Source: Variovorax paradoxus NBRC 15149
GTDB lineage: Bacteria > Pseudomonadota > Gammaproteobacteria > Burkholderiales > Burkholderiaceae_C
Direction of reading: 5' to 3'
Length of the DNA stretch: 64,000 bases
NCBI RefSeq assembly: GCF_001591365.1
Contig: NZ_BCUT01000002.1
Span: 434,001-498,000 of the forward strand
Shown: positions 9,701 to 18,129 of the stretch, piece by piece
Layout of the letters: each line of letters starts with the position of its first letter
How positions within the stretch are numbered: the first letter of the stretch is position 1
Translations under genes and position numbers: made by a program
The notes under the pieces: model-generated
What the model was told of the DNA's origin: nothing
Seen by the model: only the letters and a program-made list of their open reading frames with translations
Databases searched by the model: none

Positions 9701-10544
9701 GAAGGCGTGGAAGGCCCTGGGCAAGCAGACCGGGCGCGACCACACGCACCTGGCGATCTACCGCGAGGACGAGAAGATCCGCTTCCGCGACATCCAGGCG
9801 CAGCCGCGCAAGATCATCTCCTCGCCCACCTGGAGCGGCATCGAGAGCGAGAAGGTCTCCTACAACGCGGGCTACACCAACGTCCACGAGCTGATCCCAT
9901 GGCGCACCCTGACCGGCCGCCAGCAGTTCTACCTGGACCATCCGTGGATGCGTGCCTTCGGCGAAAGCCTGGCGGTGTACCGCCCGCCGGTCGACCTGAA
10001 GACCACGAAGGACATCCACAACATCCGCAGCAACGGCAACAAGGAGATCCAGCTCAACTTCATCACGCCGCACCAGAAGTGGGGCATCCACTCCACGTAC
10101 ACCGACAACCTGCTGATGCTCACGCTCAACCGCGGCGGGCCGGTGGTGTGGCTGTCGGAGGACGACGCGAAGAGCGCTGGCATCGTCGACAACGACTGGG
10201 TCGAGCTGTTCAACATCAACGGCGCCATTGCGGCGCGCGCGGTGGTGAGCCAGCGCGTCAATCCGGGCATGGTGATGATGTACCACGCGCAGGAGAAGAT
10301 CATCAACACGCCCGGCTCCGAGATCACCGGCACGCGCGGCGGCATCCACAACTCGGTGACCCGCATCGTGCTGAAGCCCACGCACATGATCGGCGGCTAC
10401 GCCCAGCTGAGCTACGGCTTCAACTACTACGGAACCATCGGCACCAACCGCGATGAATTCGTGGTGGTGCGCAAGATGAACAAGGTCGACTGGCTCGACG
10501 CGCCCGCGGACGTGGCCACCGTGCCTGCCGCGACCGCGGCCTGA
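6756..10544 (+). CDS. narG: respiratory nitrate reductase alpha subunit NarG
   Basis: A 1262-residue molybdopterin subunit that reduces nitrate to nitrite at the cytoplasmic face of the membrane. The FS0 cluster ligands are in place: His50, Cys54, Cys58 and Cys93, one residue offset from E. coli NarG. The Mo-bis-MGD oxidoreductase body is collinear with NarG throughout, and its length is normal (E. coli 1247). There is no twin-arginine signal peptide, as expected for a membrane-anchored, cytoplasm-facing enzyme. It sits 33 bases after narK2. Cofactor genes (moa, mob) are not in the window. Confidence 0.97.
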   Translation: MSHFLDRLTYFAQPRESFADGHGQVTGEDRTWEDAYRTRWAHDKIVRSTHGVNCTGSCSWKIYVKGGIVTWETQQTDYPRTRWDMPNHEPRGCARGASYSWYLYSANRVKYPMVRGALLKAWREARKTLAPVEAWASIVQDEATRRSYQSVRGLGGFARSGWDEVNEIVAASNIHTIRRHGPDRIIGFSPIPAMSMVSYAAGSRYLSLIGGVCMSFYDWYCDLPPASPQVWGEQTDVPESADWYNSSYIIAWGSNVPQTRTPDAHFFTEVRYKGAKTVAITPDYSEVAKLSDLWMHPKQGTDAAVAMAMGHVILKEFYFDRRSAYFDDYARRYTDLPMLVMLKPHTLPSGEQVMVPDRYLRASDFDDRLGQPNNPEWKTVALAEDGRVVVPQGAIGFRWGADGRADAGQWNLEAKEAEHGAEVKLTLSLLDDAAAAIQPAQIGFPYFGGIESEHFPNNAQSDVLVRTVPVRLVALGAEGQTALVATVFDLQAANYGLARGLPGEMAAAGYDDDTPYTPAWQEKITGVPRDQVITVAREFAANAEKTQGKSMVIIGAAMNHWYHSDMNYRGVINILMMCGCIGQSGGGWAHYVGQEKLRPQTGWTPLAFALDWIRPPRQMNSTSFFYAHTDQWRYEKLGMEEVLSPLADKAAFAGTMIDYNVRAERMGWLPSAPQLQTNPLQVARDAQAAGIDGAAYTAKALKDGTLRMSCEDPDHPSNWPRNMFVWRSNILGSSGKGHEYFLKHLLGTTHGVQGKDLGPDDAKPTEVVWHDKAPEGKLDLLVTLDFRMSTTCLYSDIVLPTATWYEKNDLNTSDMHPFIHPLSTAVDPAWQARSDWEIYKGFARTFSAMCPGYLGVEKEVVLTPLMHDSPAELAQPFGVADWKRGECELIPGKTAPQIAVVERDYPNLYKRFTALGPLLKKIGNGGKGIGWNTEVEVDELGNLNGRVSDAGATQGMPSIDTDIDACEVVLQLAPETNGHVAVKAWKALGKQTGRDHTHLAIYREDEKIRFRDIQAQPRKIISSPTWSGIESEKVSYNAGYTNVHELIPWRTLTGRQQFYLDHPWMRAFGESLAVYRPPVDLKTTKDIHNIRSNGNKEIQLNFITPHQKWGIHSTYTDNLLMLTLNRGGPVVWLSEDDAKSAGIVDNDWVELFNINGAIAARAVVSQRVNPGMVMMYHAQEKIINTPGSEITGTRGGIHNSVTRIVLKPTHMIGGYAQLSYGFNYYGTIGTNRDEFVVVRKMNKVDWLDAPADVATVPAATAA

Positions 10545-10558
10545 ACGAGGTACCCACG

Positions 10559-12091
10559 ATGAAAATACGCGCGCAAATCGGCATGGTCCTGAACCTGGAC
10601 AAGTGCATCGGCTGCCACACCTGCTCGGTCACCTGCAAGAACGTCTGGACCAGCCGGCCCGGCGTCGAGTACGCCTGGTTCAACAACGTGGAGACCAAGC
10701 CCGGCATCGGCTACCCCAAGGAATGGGAGAACCAGGGCAAGTGGCAGGGCGGCTGGGTGCGCAAGCCCGACGGCTCGATCGAGCCGCGCCAGGGCGGCAA
10801 GTGGAGCCTGCTCATGCGCATCTTCTCCAACCCCAACCTGCCGCAGATCGACGACTACTACGAGCCCTTCACCTTCGACTACGAGCACCTGCAGTCGGCG
10901 CCTGCCATGAAGGCGCCGCCGACGGCGCGCCCGCGCAGCCTGATCACCGGCAAGCGCATGGAGAAGATCGAGTGGGGCCCGAACTGGGAAGAGATCCTCG
11001 GCGGCGAGTTCGCCAAGCGCAGCAAGGACGCCAACCTCGACAGCTTCGACGCGGTGCAAAAGGAGATGGTCGGCCAGTTCGAGAACACCTTCATGATGTA
11101 CCTGCCCCGGCTGTGCGAGCACTGCCTGAATCCGGCGTGCGTGGCCTCCTGCCCCTCGGGCTCGATCTACAAGCGCGAGGAAGACGGCATCGTGCTGATC
11201 GACCAGGACAAGTGCCGCGGCTGGCGCATGTGCGTCTCGGGCTGCCCCTACAAGAAGATCTACTACAACTGGCAAAGCGGCAAGGCCGAGAAGTGCATCT
11301 TCTGCTACCCGCGCATCGAGGCCGGCCAGCCCACCGTCTGTTCGGAAACCTGCGTCGGGCGCATCCGCTACCTGGGCGTGGTGCTGTACGACGCCGACCG
11401 CATCCAGGAAGCGGCCAGCGTGCCGGACGAGAAGGACCTGTACGAAGCCCAGCTCGGCATCTTCCTCGACCCGCACGATCCGGAAGTGATCGCGCAGGCC
11501 CGGCGCGACGGCATCCCCGAGGCCTGGCTCGAAGGCGCGAAGAAGAGCCCCGTCTACAAGATGGCGATGGAGTGGAAGGTGGCGCTGCCGCTGCACCCCG
11601 AGTACCGCACGCTGCCGATGGTCTGGTACGTGCCGCCGCTGTCGCCGATCACCGCGGCCGCCAACGCGGGGCATGTGGGCGCCAAGGGCGCGATTCCCGA
11701 CGTCACGCAGATGCGCATCCCGGTGCAGTACCTGGCCAACCTGCTGACCGCGGGCGCCACCGAACCGGTGATCCGTGCGCTCGAGCGCATGCTGGCCATG
11801 CGCACCTACCAGCGCGGCAAGCACGTCGACGACTTCGCGGACCCGGCCGTGCTGGCGCAGGTCGGCCTGAGCGCCGCCCAGGTCGAAGAGATGTACCAGG
11901 TGATGGCCATCGCCAACTACGAAGACCGCTTCGTCATCCCCTCGACGCACCGCGAGTACGCAGAGAACACCTTCGACATGAAGGGCGGCTGCGGCTTCTC
12001 GTTCGGCAACGGCTGCTCCGACGGCAGCTCCGAGGCCAGCCTGTTCGGCGCCGCCAAGCGCCGCACGATTCCGATCCACGCCAAGGTCTGA
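10559..12091 (+). CDS. narH: respiratory nitrate reductase beta subunit NarH
   Basis: A 510-residue iron-sulfur electron-transfer subunit linking NarI to NarG. The first ferredoxin motif has Cys16, Cys19, Cys22 and Cys26, the same numbering as E. coli. Further clusters are LCEHCLNPACVASC (about 183-196), CRGWRMCVSGCP, where Trp replaces one Cys as expected for the [3Fe-4S] centre, and CIFC with CSETC. It follows narG by 14 bases, with GAGG before ATG 10559. Confidence 0.97.
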   Translation: MKIRAQIGMVLNLDKCIGCHTCSVTCKNVWTSRPGVEYAWFNNVETKPGIGYPKEWENQGKWQGGWVRKPDGSIEPRQGGKWSLLMRIFSNPNLPQIDDYYEPFTFDYEHLQSAPAMKAPPTARPRSLITGKRMEKIEWGPNWEEILGGEFAKRSKDANLDSFDAVQKEMVGQFENTFMMYLPRLCEHCLNPACVASCPSGSIYKREEDGIVLIDQDKCRGWRMCVSGCPYKKIYYNWQSGKAEKCIFCYPRIEAGQPTVCSETCVGRIRYLGVVLYDADRIQEAASVPDEKDLYEAQLGIFLDPHDPEVIAQARRDGIPEAWLEGAKKSPVYKMAMEWKVALPLHPEYRTLPMVWYVPPLSPITAAANAGHVGAKGAIPDVTQMRIPVQYLANLLTAGATEPVIRALERMLAMRTYQRGKHVDDFADPAVLAQVGLSAAQVEEMYQVMAIANYEDRFVIPSTHREYAENTFDMKGGCGFSFGNGCSDGSSEASLFGAAKRRTIPIHAKV

Positions 12092-12107
12092 CGCCGGGAG
12101 CGAAACG

Positions 12108-12791
12108 ATGAAAACCCAACGCCACACCCTTCGCGCGCTCGCCCTGCTGCTCGGCTATCCCGACGCCGAGGCGCGCGCGCTCATGCCCCAGCTGGCCGAT
12201 GCGATCGACGCCGAAGCGGCGCTGTCGCCGGCGCGCCGCAAGGAGCTGCGGGCACTGGCCCGCGCGCTGGTCTCGGTCGACCCGATCGAGGCCGAGACGC
12301 AGTTCGTCGAACTGTTCGACCGCGGCCGCAGCACCTCGCTGCACCTGTTCGAGCATGTGCACGGCGACTCGCGCGAGCGCGGCCCGGCCATGATCGACCT
12401 GGTCCAGACCTACGAGAAGTCGGGGCTGCTGCTCGGACCCCATGAAGCGCCCGACCACCTGTGCGTGCTGCTCGAGTTCGCATCGACGCAGCCACCGGCG
12501 GTGGCGCGTGCGTTTCTCGGCGAGATGGCGCACATCCTGGCGTCCATCTTCAGCGCGCTGCGCAAGCGCGAGAGCGCCTATGCGAGCGTGCTGGCCGCCG
12601 TCATCGAGCTGGCCGGCCACAAGGCCGAAGCGGTGGCCGTGGCCGACGACCAGCCGATCGACGAGAGCTGGGCCGAGCCCATCGTCTTCGACGGCTGCAG
12701 CACGCAGGGCCAGGCCCGGCCCGGCGCTGCGCAGCCGATCCACATCGTTCGCAAGGCGGCAGCGCCCGCCGCCCGTGGAGCCCGCATATGA
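12108..12791 (+). CDS. narJ: nitrate reductase assembly chaperone NarJ
   Basis: A 227-residue helical chaperone of the NarJ/TorD type, needed to insert the molybdenum cofactor and Fe-S centre into NarG before membrane docking. Recognisable segments are ALLLGYPDAEAR at residues 11-22, FVELFDRGRSTSLHLFEHVH near 65-84 and LEFASTQPP near 122. The C-terminal 40 residues are variable. Its stop overlaps narI (ATGA at 12788), so the two are translationally coupled. Confidence 0.94.
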   Translation: MKTQRHTLRALALLLGYPDAEARALMPQLADAIDAEAALSPARRKELRALARALVSVDPIEAETQFVELFDRGRSTSLHLFEHVHGDSRERGPAMIDLVQTYEKSGLLLGPHEAPDHLCVLLEFASTQPPAVARAFLGEMAHILASIFSALRKRESAYASVLAAVIELAGHKAEAVAVADDQPIDESWAEPIVFDGCSTQGQARPGAAQPIHIVRKAAAPAARGARI

Positions 12792-13582
12792 ACGCCCTCG
12801 ACAACTTTCTCTTCGGCATCTATCCGTACATCTGCCTGAGCGTCTTCTTCATCGGCAGCCTGATCCGGTTCGACCGCGACCAATACACCTGGAAGAGCGA
12901 CTCCTCGCAGCTCTTGCGCGCCGGCCAGCTGCGCTGGGGCAGCAACCTGTTCCACGTGGGCGTGCTGTTCCTGTTCTTCGGCCACAGCGTCGGCATGCTG
13001 ACGCCGCACTTCCTGTACGAGCCCTTCATCGGCGCCGGCAGCAAGCAGCTGATGGCGATGATCTCGGGCGGCGTGGCCGGCCTGCTGGGCTTTGCCGGCG
13101 TCACGATCCTGCTGCACCGGCGGCTCGGCGACGAGCGCATCCGCGTCAACTCCAGGACCAGCGACATCGTGCTGCTGGTGCTGCTGTGGCTGCAGCTGGC
13201 GCTCGGCCTGGCCACCATTCCGCTGTCGGCCCAGCATCTGGACGGCAGCATGATGGTGCTGCTGGCCGAATGGGCGCAGCGCATCGTCACCTTCCGCGGC
13301 GGCGCGGTGGAACTGCTGGACGGCGCAAGCTGGGTTTTCAAGGCCCACATGTTCCTCGGCATGTCGATCTTCCTGATCTTCCCGTTCACGCGGCTGGTGC
13401 ATGTCTGGAGCGGCTTTGCGACGGTGGGCTATGTCTTCCGGCCCTACCAGGTGGTGCGCAGCCGCCGTGCGCTGGCACCGCGCAAGCCGGCATCGGCGGC
13501 CGCGCCGAGTGCCGCGCCTCATTCGCCGCCAAAGGCGGTGCCGGCCGGGTCCGTGGCCAAGTCGACGGGAGTGGCCCGGTGA
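12788..13582 (+). CDS. narI: nitrate reductase cytochrome b subunit NarI
   Basis: A 264-residue membrane subunit that oxidises quinol and passes electrons through two b hemes to NarH. The heme ligands His56, His66, His187 and His205 fall at exactly the E. coli NarI positions. Five hydrophobic helices are visible. The tail after about residue 228 is an Ala/Pro/Lys-rich extension that E. coli NarI lacks. The start overlaps narJ by four bases and the stop overlaps the next gene (GTGA at 13579). Confidence 0.96.
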   Translation: MNALDNFLFGIYPYICLSVFFIGSLIRFDRDQYTWKSDSSQLLRAGQLRWGSNLFHVGVLFLFFGHSVGMLTPHFLYEPFIGAGSKQLMAMISGGVAGLLGFAGVTILLHRRLGDERIRVNSRTSDIVLLVLLWLQLALGLATIPLSAQHLDGSMMVLLAEWAQRIVTFRGGAVELLDGASWVFKAHMFLGMSIFLIFPFTRLVHVWSGFATVGYVFRPYQVVRSRRALAPRKPASAAAPSAAPHSPPKAVPAGSVAKSTGVAR

Positions 13583-14463
13583 GCGCCGGCGGATGCGGCG
13601 GCGGCGCTTGCCAGTGCCGCGAAACCGCGGCGCCCGTGCCGACTTCAACCCCGGTGGCCATCGAGGCGGCCGCAAGCGTGACCCCGACCGAGACCGCATG
13701 CGCGGCGATCAACGGCGTCGCGCTGCACCTGCCGGGCGAACGCCCGGACGAATACAGCCTGCGCGAGCTGGCCTGGGCCGAGCTGCTGCGGCAAGAGGCC
13801 GTCGCGCGCCGGCTGCTGCCGCCTTCGGATGCGCGCCTGGCACCCCGCCTGGGCAACGGCGAGCAGGCGGTGATCCAGCAGATGCTCGACGACGAGATCG
13901 AGGTGCCCGCGGCCAGCGAGGACGAATGCCGCCGCTACTACGCGGCGCGCAGCGCGCACTTCGCGATCGGCCGCCGCGTGCATGCACGCCACATCCTGTT
14001 TGCGGTGACGGACGGCATCAACGTGGCGGCGCTGGCCGCGCGCGCCGAGCAGGCCCTGCTCGAGCTGCGCCACAGGGAGGCCGCGCCCGGCCGCTTCGCC
14101 GAACTCGCGCGGACCCTGTCCAACTGCCCGAGCGGCGCCGACGGCGGCGACCTCGGCTGGATCGGGCCGGACGATTGCGCCGACGAGCTCACGGCCGAGC
14201 TGTTCCACAACACCGACCGGCTCGACGCGCCGGGCCTGCATCCACGGCTGGTCCACAGCCGCTACGGCTTCCACATCGTCGAGGTGCTCGCGCGCGATGC
14301 GGGGCGGCAGCAATCCTTCGAAGAGGTGGGCCCGCGCATCGCGGTGCAGCTCGCGCAGCAGTCGCGCGCCAAGGCGCTGCACCAGTACATGCAGCTGCTG
14401 GCCGGCCGCGCCGAGCTGAGCGGCCTGGTGCTCGAAGGGGCGGACTCCCCGCTGGTGCAGTGA
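13579..14463 (+). CDS. PpiC-type (parvulin) peptidyl-prolyl isomerase of the nar operon
   Basis: A 294-residue protein with a parvulin domain in the second half: VHARHILFAVTD near residue 134, then FAELARTLSNCPSGADGGDLGW and LVHSRYGFHIVEVL. Parvulin genes directly after narI are also known from Pseudomonas narK1K2GHJI operons, so a role in folding or maturation of nitrate reductase is likely. No secretion signal is visible; the N-terminus is instead Cys/Gly-rich (CGGGACQC near residues 6-13), which could bind metal. Start GTG 13579 overlaps the narI stop. Confidence 0.88.
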   Translation: MSAGGCGGGACQCRETAAPVPTSTPVAIEAAASVTPTETACAAINGVALHLPGERPDEYSLRELAWAELLRQEAVARRLLPPSDARLAPRLGNGEQAVIQQMLDDEIEVPAASEDECRRYYAARSAHFAIGRRVHARHILFAVTDGINVAALAARAEQALLELRHREAAPGRFAELARTLSNCPSGADGGDLGWIGPDDCADELTAELFHNTDRLDAPGLHPRLVHSRYGFHIVEVLARDAGRQQSFEEVGPRIAVQLAQQSRAKALHQYMQLLAGRAELSGLVLEGADSPLVQ

Positions 14464-14497
14464 ACCGCCAGGGCCGGCACCGGCCCCTATCAACCTG

Positions 14498-15742
14498 ATG
14501 TGGAACATGATGGATCGATCCTCTGACGAAACAGCAGTCGCCCTGCAAGCGCTTTCGCGCGATGCGGGCTTGCGCAACTGGCGCCTCAAGGGTGTCGAAC
14601 GCCTTCCTGTCATCCAGGGCGGCATGGGTGTCGGCGTGTCGGCCGGCCGCCTCGCCGGCACCGTCGCCGGGCTGGGCGGCATGGGCACGATCTCGGCCGT
14701 CGACCTGCGCCGGCTGCATCCCGACCTGATGGCCCGCACGGCCCACCTGAACGCCGAGCCGGACGCCGGGCAGCGCATCGACGCCGCCAACCTCGAGGCG
14801 CTGGGCCGCGAGATCGCACGGGCGCGCGAGCTCTCGGGCGGGCGCGGCCTGGTCGCCGTGAACGTGATGAAGGCGCTGACCGCCTACGAGGCCTACCTGC
14901 GGCATGCCATGACCTGCGGCATCGACGCATTGGTGGTGGGCGCGGGCCTGCCGCTGGACCTGCCCGAGCTCGCGCGCGACCATCCCGAGGTGGCGCTGAT
15001 CCCCATCCTCTCGGATGCGCGCGGCGTGCAGCTGGTGGTGCGCAAATGGGAGAAGAAGGGGCGCCTGCCCGACGCCATCGTGATCGAGCATCCCCGGCTC
15101 GCGGGCGGCCACCTGGGCGCGGCCAAGGTCGCCGACCTGCAGGACCCGCGCTTCGACTTCGACGTCGCGATTCCGCAGGTGCTCGAGTTCTTCAAGACGG
15201 CCGGCATCGAGGGGCGCATTCCGCTGATCGCGGCCGGTGGCATCGGCAGCCTCGAGGACATCCGGCGCCTGCAGGGCATCGGCGCCGCGGCGGTGCAGCT
15301 GGGCACCGCGTTCGCGGTGACCGCCGAATGCGATGCGCACCCGGCCTTCAAGCAGGTGCTGGCCGACGCCAAGCCCGCCGACATCGTCGAGTTCGTCAGC
15401 ACCGCGGGCCTGCCCGCGCGCGCGGTGCGCACGCCGTGGCTCGACAAGTACCTGCGGCTGGAGGAGCGGCTGCAGCACAAGGCACACAAGAAGGAGAGCT
15501 GCACCATGCGCTTCGACTGCCTGGCGCACTGCGGCCTGCGCGACGGCACCCCGAGCTGGGGCCAGTTCTGCATCGACAAGACACTCGGGCACGCGCTGGA
15601 AGGCCACCTGGACCGCGGCCTGTTCTTCCGCGGCGCGGGGGCGCTGCCCTTCGGCAGCGAGATCCGTCCCGTGCGCGACCTGATGCGGTGGCTGCTCGGC
15701 GGCATCCGCCCGGCCGGCCTGGCCGGGGAGGCCGCGGCATGA
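14498..15742 (+). CDS. nitronate monooxygenase-like flavoprotein with Cys-rich tail
   Basis: A 414-residue TIM-barrel FMN protein of the nitronate monooxygenase/2-nitropropane dioxygenase family. VIQGGMGVGVSAGRLAG (38-54), VVGAGLPLDLPE (146-157), EHPRLAGGHLG (197-207) and IAAGGIGSLEDI (244-255) mark the FMN site. Unusual for the family is a C-terminal extension with Cys335, Cys341, Cys345 and Cys358, a possible metal or Fe-S site. The substrate is not evident; an oxygen-independent oxidoreductase role would suit this operon better than an oxygenase. ATG 14498 has no strong Shine-Dalgarno; ATG 14507 or 14510 are alternatives. The stop overlaps the next gene. Confidence 0.8.
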   Translation: MWNMMDRSSDETAVALQALSRDAGLRNWRLKGVERLPVIQGGMGVGVSAGRLAGTVAGLGGMGTISAVDLRRLHPDLMARTAHLNAEPDAGQRIDAANLEALGREIARARELSGGRGLVAVNVMKALTAYEAYLRHAMTCGIDALVVGAGLPLDLPELARDHPEVALIPILSDARGVQLVVRKWEKKGRLPDAIVIEHPRLAGGHLGAAKVADLQDPRFDFDVAIPQVLEFFKTAGIEGRIPLIAAGGIGSLEDIRRLQGIGAAAVQLGTAFAVTAECDAHPAFKQVLADAKPADIVEFVSTAGLPARAVRTPWLDKYLRLEERLQHKAHKKESCTMRFDCLAHCGLRDGTPSWGQFCIDKTLGHALEGHLDRGLFFRGAGALPFGSEIRPVRDLMRWLLGGIRPAGLAGEAAA

Positions 15743-18129
15743 AGCGCGAAGACGCCAGCAACATGGAGCCGCTGCCCGTGCAGCCCATCAGCCGCGACGT
15801 GCTGCATGAAAAATACCTGAAGCCGGGCGAGACCGATGCCGAGGCCCTGTTCGCGCGCGTGGCGCGTGCGCTGGCCTCGGTCGAAGCCGAGGAGCAGCGC
15901 GCGGCATGGGAGGCGCGCTTCCTCGCCAACCTGCGCGCCGGTGCGATCGGCGCCGGCCGCATCATGAGCGCCGCGGGCACCGAGCTGGAGGCCACGCTGA
16001 TCAACTGCTTCGTGCAGCCGGTGGGCGACTGCATCCAGGGCCAGGACGCCGGTGGCTACGCCGGCATCTACGAGGCGCTGCGCGAAGCCGCCGAGACCAT
16101 GCGCCGCGGCGGCGGCGTCGGCTACGACTTCTCGCGCATCCGCCCGCGCGGCGCGCAGGTTCGCACCACCGCGTCCACGGCGTCGGGCCCGTGCAGCTAC
16201 ATCGACGTGTTCGACCGCTCCTGCGCCACGGTGGAGAGCGCGGGCGCGCGCCGCGGCGCACAGATGGGCGTGCTGCGCATCGACCACCCCGACGTGCTGG
16301 ACTTCATCACGGCCAAGCGCACGCCGGGGCGCTGGAACAACTTCAACGTGTCGGTGGCGGTGAGCGACAAGTTCATGCGTGCGCTGGCGGATGACGAGGA
16401 GTGGCCGCTGGTGCACAGCGCCAGGCCCGGCGCCGAGCTGATCGCGCGCGGCGCAGCGCAGACCGCCGACGGCAGCTGGGTCTACCGCAGCCTGCCGGCG
16501 CGCGAGCTGTGGGACCTGGTGATGCGCTCAACCTACGACTTCGCCGAGCCCGGCATCCTGTTCACCGACACCATCAACAACGACAACAACCTGCGCTACT
16601 GCGAGCACATCGAGGCGACCAACCCCTGCGGCGAGCAGCCGCTGCCGCCGTACGGATGCTGCGACCTCGGGCCGATCGTGCTGACGCGCTTCGTGGACCA
16701 TCCGTTCGGCATCGGCGGTGCGGCGCACTTCGATCTCGCGCGCTTCGGCGAAGCCGTGGCGCTGCAGGTGCGTGCGCTCGACAACGTGCTGGACCTCACC
16801 TTCTGGCCGCTGCCGCAGCAGCGCGCCGAGGCCATGGCCAAGCGCCGCATCGGCGTGGGCTTCACGGGCCTGGGCGACACGCTCGCCATGCTGTGCCTGC
16901 GCTACGACCAGCCCGAGGGCCGGGCCATGGCGGTGCGCATCGCGCGCTGCCTGCGCGATGCGGCCTACGCCGCCTCGGTGGCGCTGGCGCGCGAGAAAGG
17001 CGCGTTCCCGCTGTTCGACGCCGAGCGCTACCTGGCGCGCGGCAGCTTCGCGAGCCGCCTGGATCCGGCGCTGCAGGAGCAGATCCGCATGCACGGCATC
17101 CGCAACAGCCACCTGGTCTCGATCGCGCCCACGGGCACCGTGAGCCTGGCCTTCGCCGACAACGCCTCCAACGGCATCGAGCCGGCGTTCTCGTGGAGCT
17201 ACCGGCGCAAGAAACGCGAGGCCGACGGCAGCACCACCGAGTACGACGTGGAGGACCACGCCTGGCGCCTGTACCGCTTCCTCGGCGGCGACACCGACCG
17301 GCTGCCGGCGTACTTCGTCTCGGCCCAGTCGATGCCCGCGGCCGGCCACCTGGCGATGATGGAAGCGGTGCAGCCCTTCGTCGACACCGCCATCTCGAAG
17401 ACGGTGAACGTGCCCGCCGATTATCCCTACGAAGACTTCAAGGGCCTCTACCTGCAGGCCTGGACCGCCCGCCTCAAGGGCCTGGCCACCTACCGGCCCA
17501 ACAGCATCCTGGGCGCCGTGCTGGAGGTCGCGCCGGCCGCGCAGCCGGAGGCCCGCATTGCCGCCGATCCGATGCGCGCGATGATCGAGAGCCGGCCGAA
17601 GGGCGCGCTGGATGCCGTCGCCGAGAAGATCGAGTACTGGACGCAGCAGGGCCGGCAGACGCTCTACCTGGTGGTGTCGTTCCTGCCGCTGGCCGACGGC
17701 CGCGAGCGGGCGGTGGAATTCTTCATGCCGGTGGGCCAGAGCGGCGAATCGCAGCAATGGATCACCGCGAGCATGCGGCTGCTTTCGCTGGCTGCGCGCG
17801 GCGGTTTTCTCGAACGCGCGCTCGCCGACATGCGCAAGGTCGCCTGGGACCGCGGGCCGGTGCGCCTGGGCCACCACCCGAAGGCCGACGGCACCCAGGT
17901 GCCGATGTGGCACGACTCCGAAGCGGGCGCCATCGCCTATGCGATCCAGCAGCTGATCGCGCGCCGCGCGGGCCAGGCGCTCGCGGCACCGGACGTGCCG
18001 GCAGCGCCGGTGGCCGCGGCGGCCCCGATGGCAGGCGCCAAGTGCCCCGAATGCGGCGCCCACGCCATGATCCGCAAGGACGGCTGCGACTACTGCACGC
18101 AGTGCGGCCATCTCGGAAGCTGCGGATGA
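15739..18129 (+). CDS. nrdJ: adenosylcobalamin-dependent (class II) ribonucleotide reductase
   Basis: A 796-residue single-chain class II enzyme that makes deoxyribonucleotides without oxygen. Catalytic features are visible: LINCFVQPVGDC near residue 92, the finger-loop motif ATNPCGEQPLPPYGCCDLG near 294, and APTGTVSLAFADNASNGIEP near 464. The C-terminus is a four-Cys zinc-ribbon-like unit (CPEC...CDYCTQC) followed by a terminal SCG cysteine, typical of the reducing tail. Co-expression with nitrate reductase makes sense because an aerobic class I enzyme fails without O2. ATG 15739 overlaps the previous stop. Confidence 0.92.
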   Translation: MKREDASNMEPLPVQPISRDVLHEKYLKPGETDAEALFARVARALASVEAEEQRAAWEARFLANLRAGAIGAGRIMSAAGTELEATLINCFVQPVGDCIQGQDAGGYAGIYEALREAAETMRRGGGVGYDFSRIRPRGAQVRTTASTASGPCSYIDVFDRSCATVESAGARRGAQMGVLRIDHPDVLDFITAKRTPGRWNNFNVSVAVSDKFMRALADDEEWPLVHSARPGAELIARGAAQTADGSWVYRSLPARELWDLVMRSTYDFAEPGILFTDTINNDNNLRYCEHIEATNPCGEQPLPPYGCCDLGPIVLTRFVDHPFGIGGAAHFDLARFGEAVALQVRALDNVLDLTFWPLPQQRAEAMAKRRIGVGFTGLGDTLAMLCLRYDQPEGRAMAVRIARCLRDAAYAASVALAREKGAFPLFDAERYLARGSFASRLDPALQEQIRMHGIRNSHLVSIAPTGTVSLAFADNASNGIEPAFSWSYRRKKREADGSTTEYDVEDHAWRLYRFLGGDTDRLPAYFVSAQSMPAAGHLAMMEAVQPFVDTAISKTVNVPADYPYEDFKGLYLQAWTARLKGLATYRPNSILGAVLEVAPAAQPEARIAADPMRAMIESRPKGALDAVAEKIEYWTQQGRQTLYLVVSFLPLADGRERAVEFFMPVGQSGESQQWITASMRLLSLAARGGFLERALADMRKVAWDRGPVRLGHHPKADGTQVPMWHDSEAGAIAYAIQQLIARRAGQALAAPDVPAAPVAAAAPMAGAKCPECGAHAMIRKDGCDYCTQCGHLGSCG

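Noticed and set aside
4830..10385. 1851-codon open frame on the minus strand opposite narK-narG
   Set aside because: Composition is His/Arg/Ala/Val-rich shadow of GC-rich codons; narK2 and narG on the plus strand have clear motifs over the same stretch.
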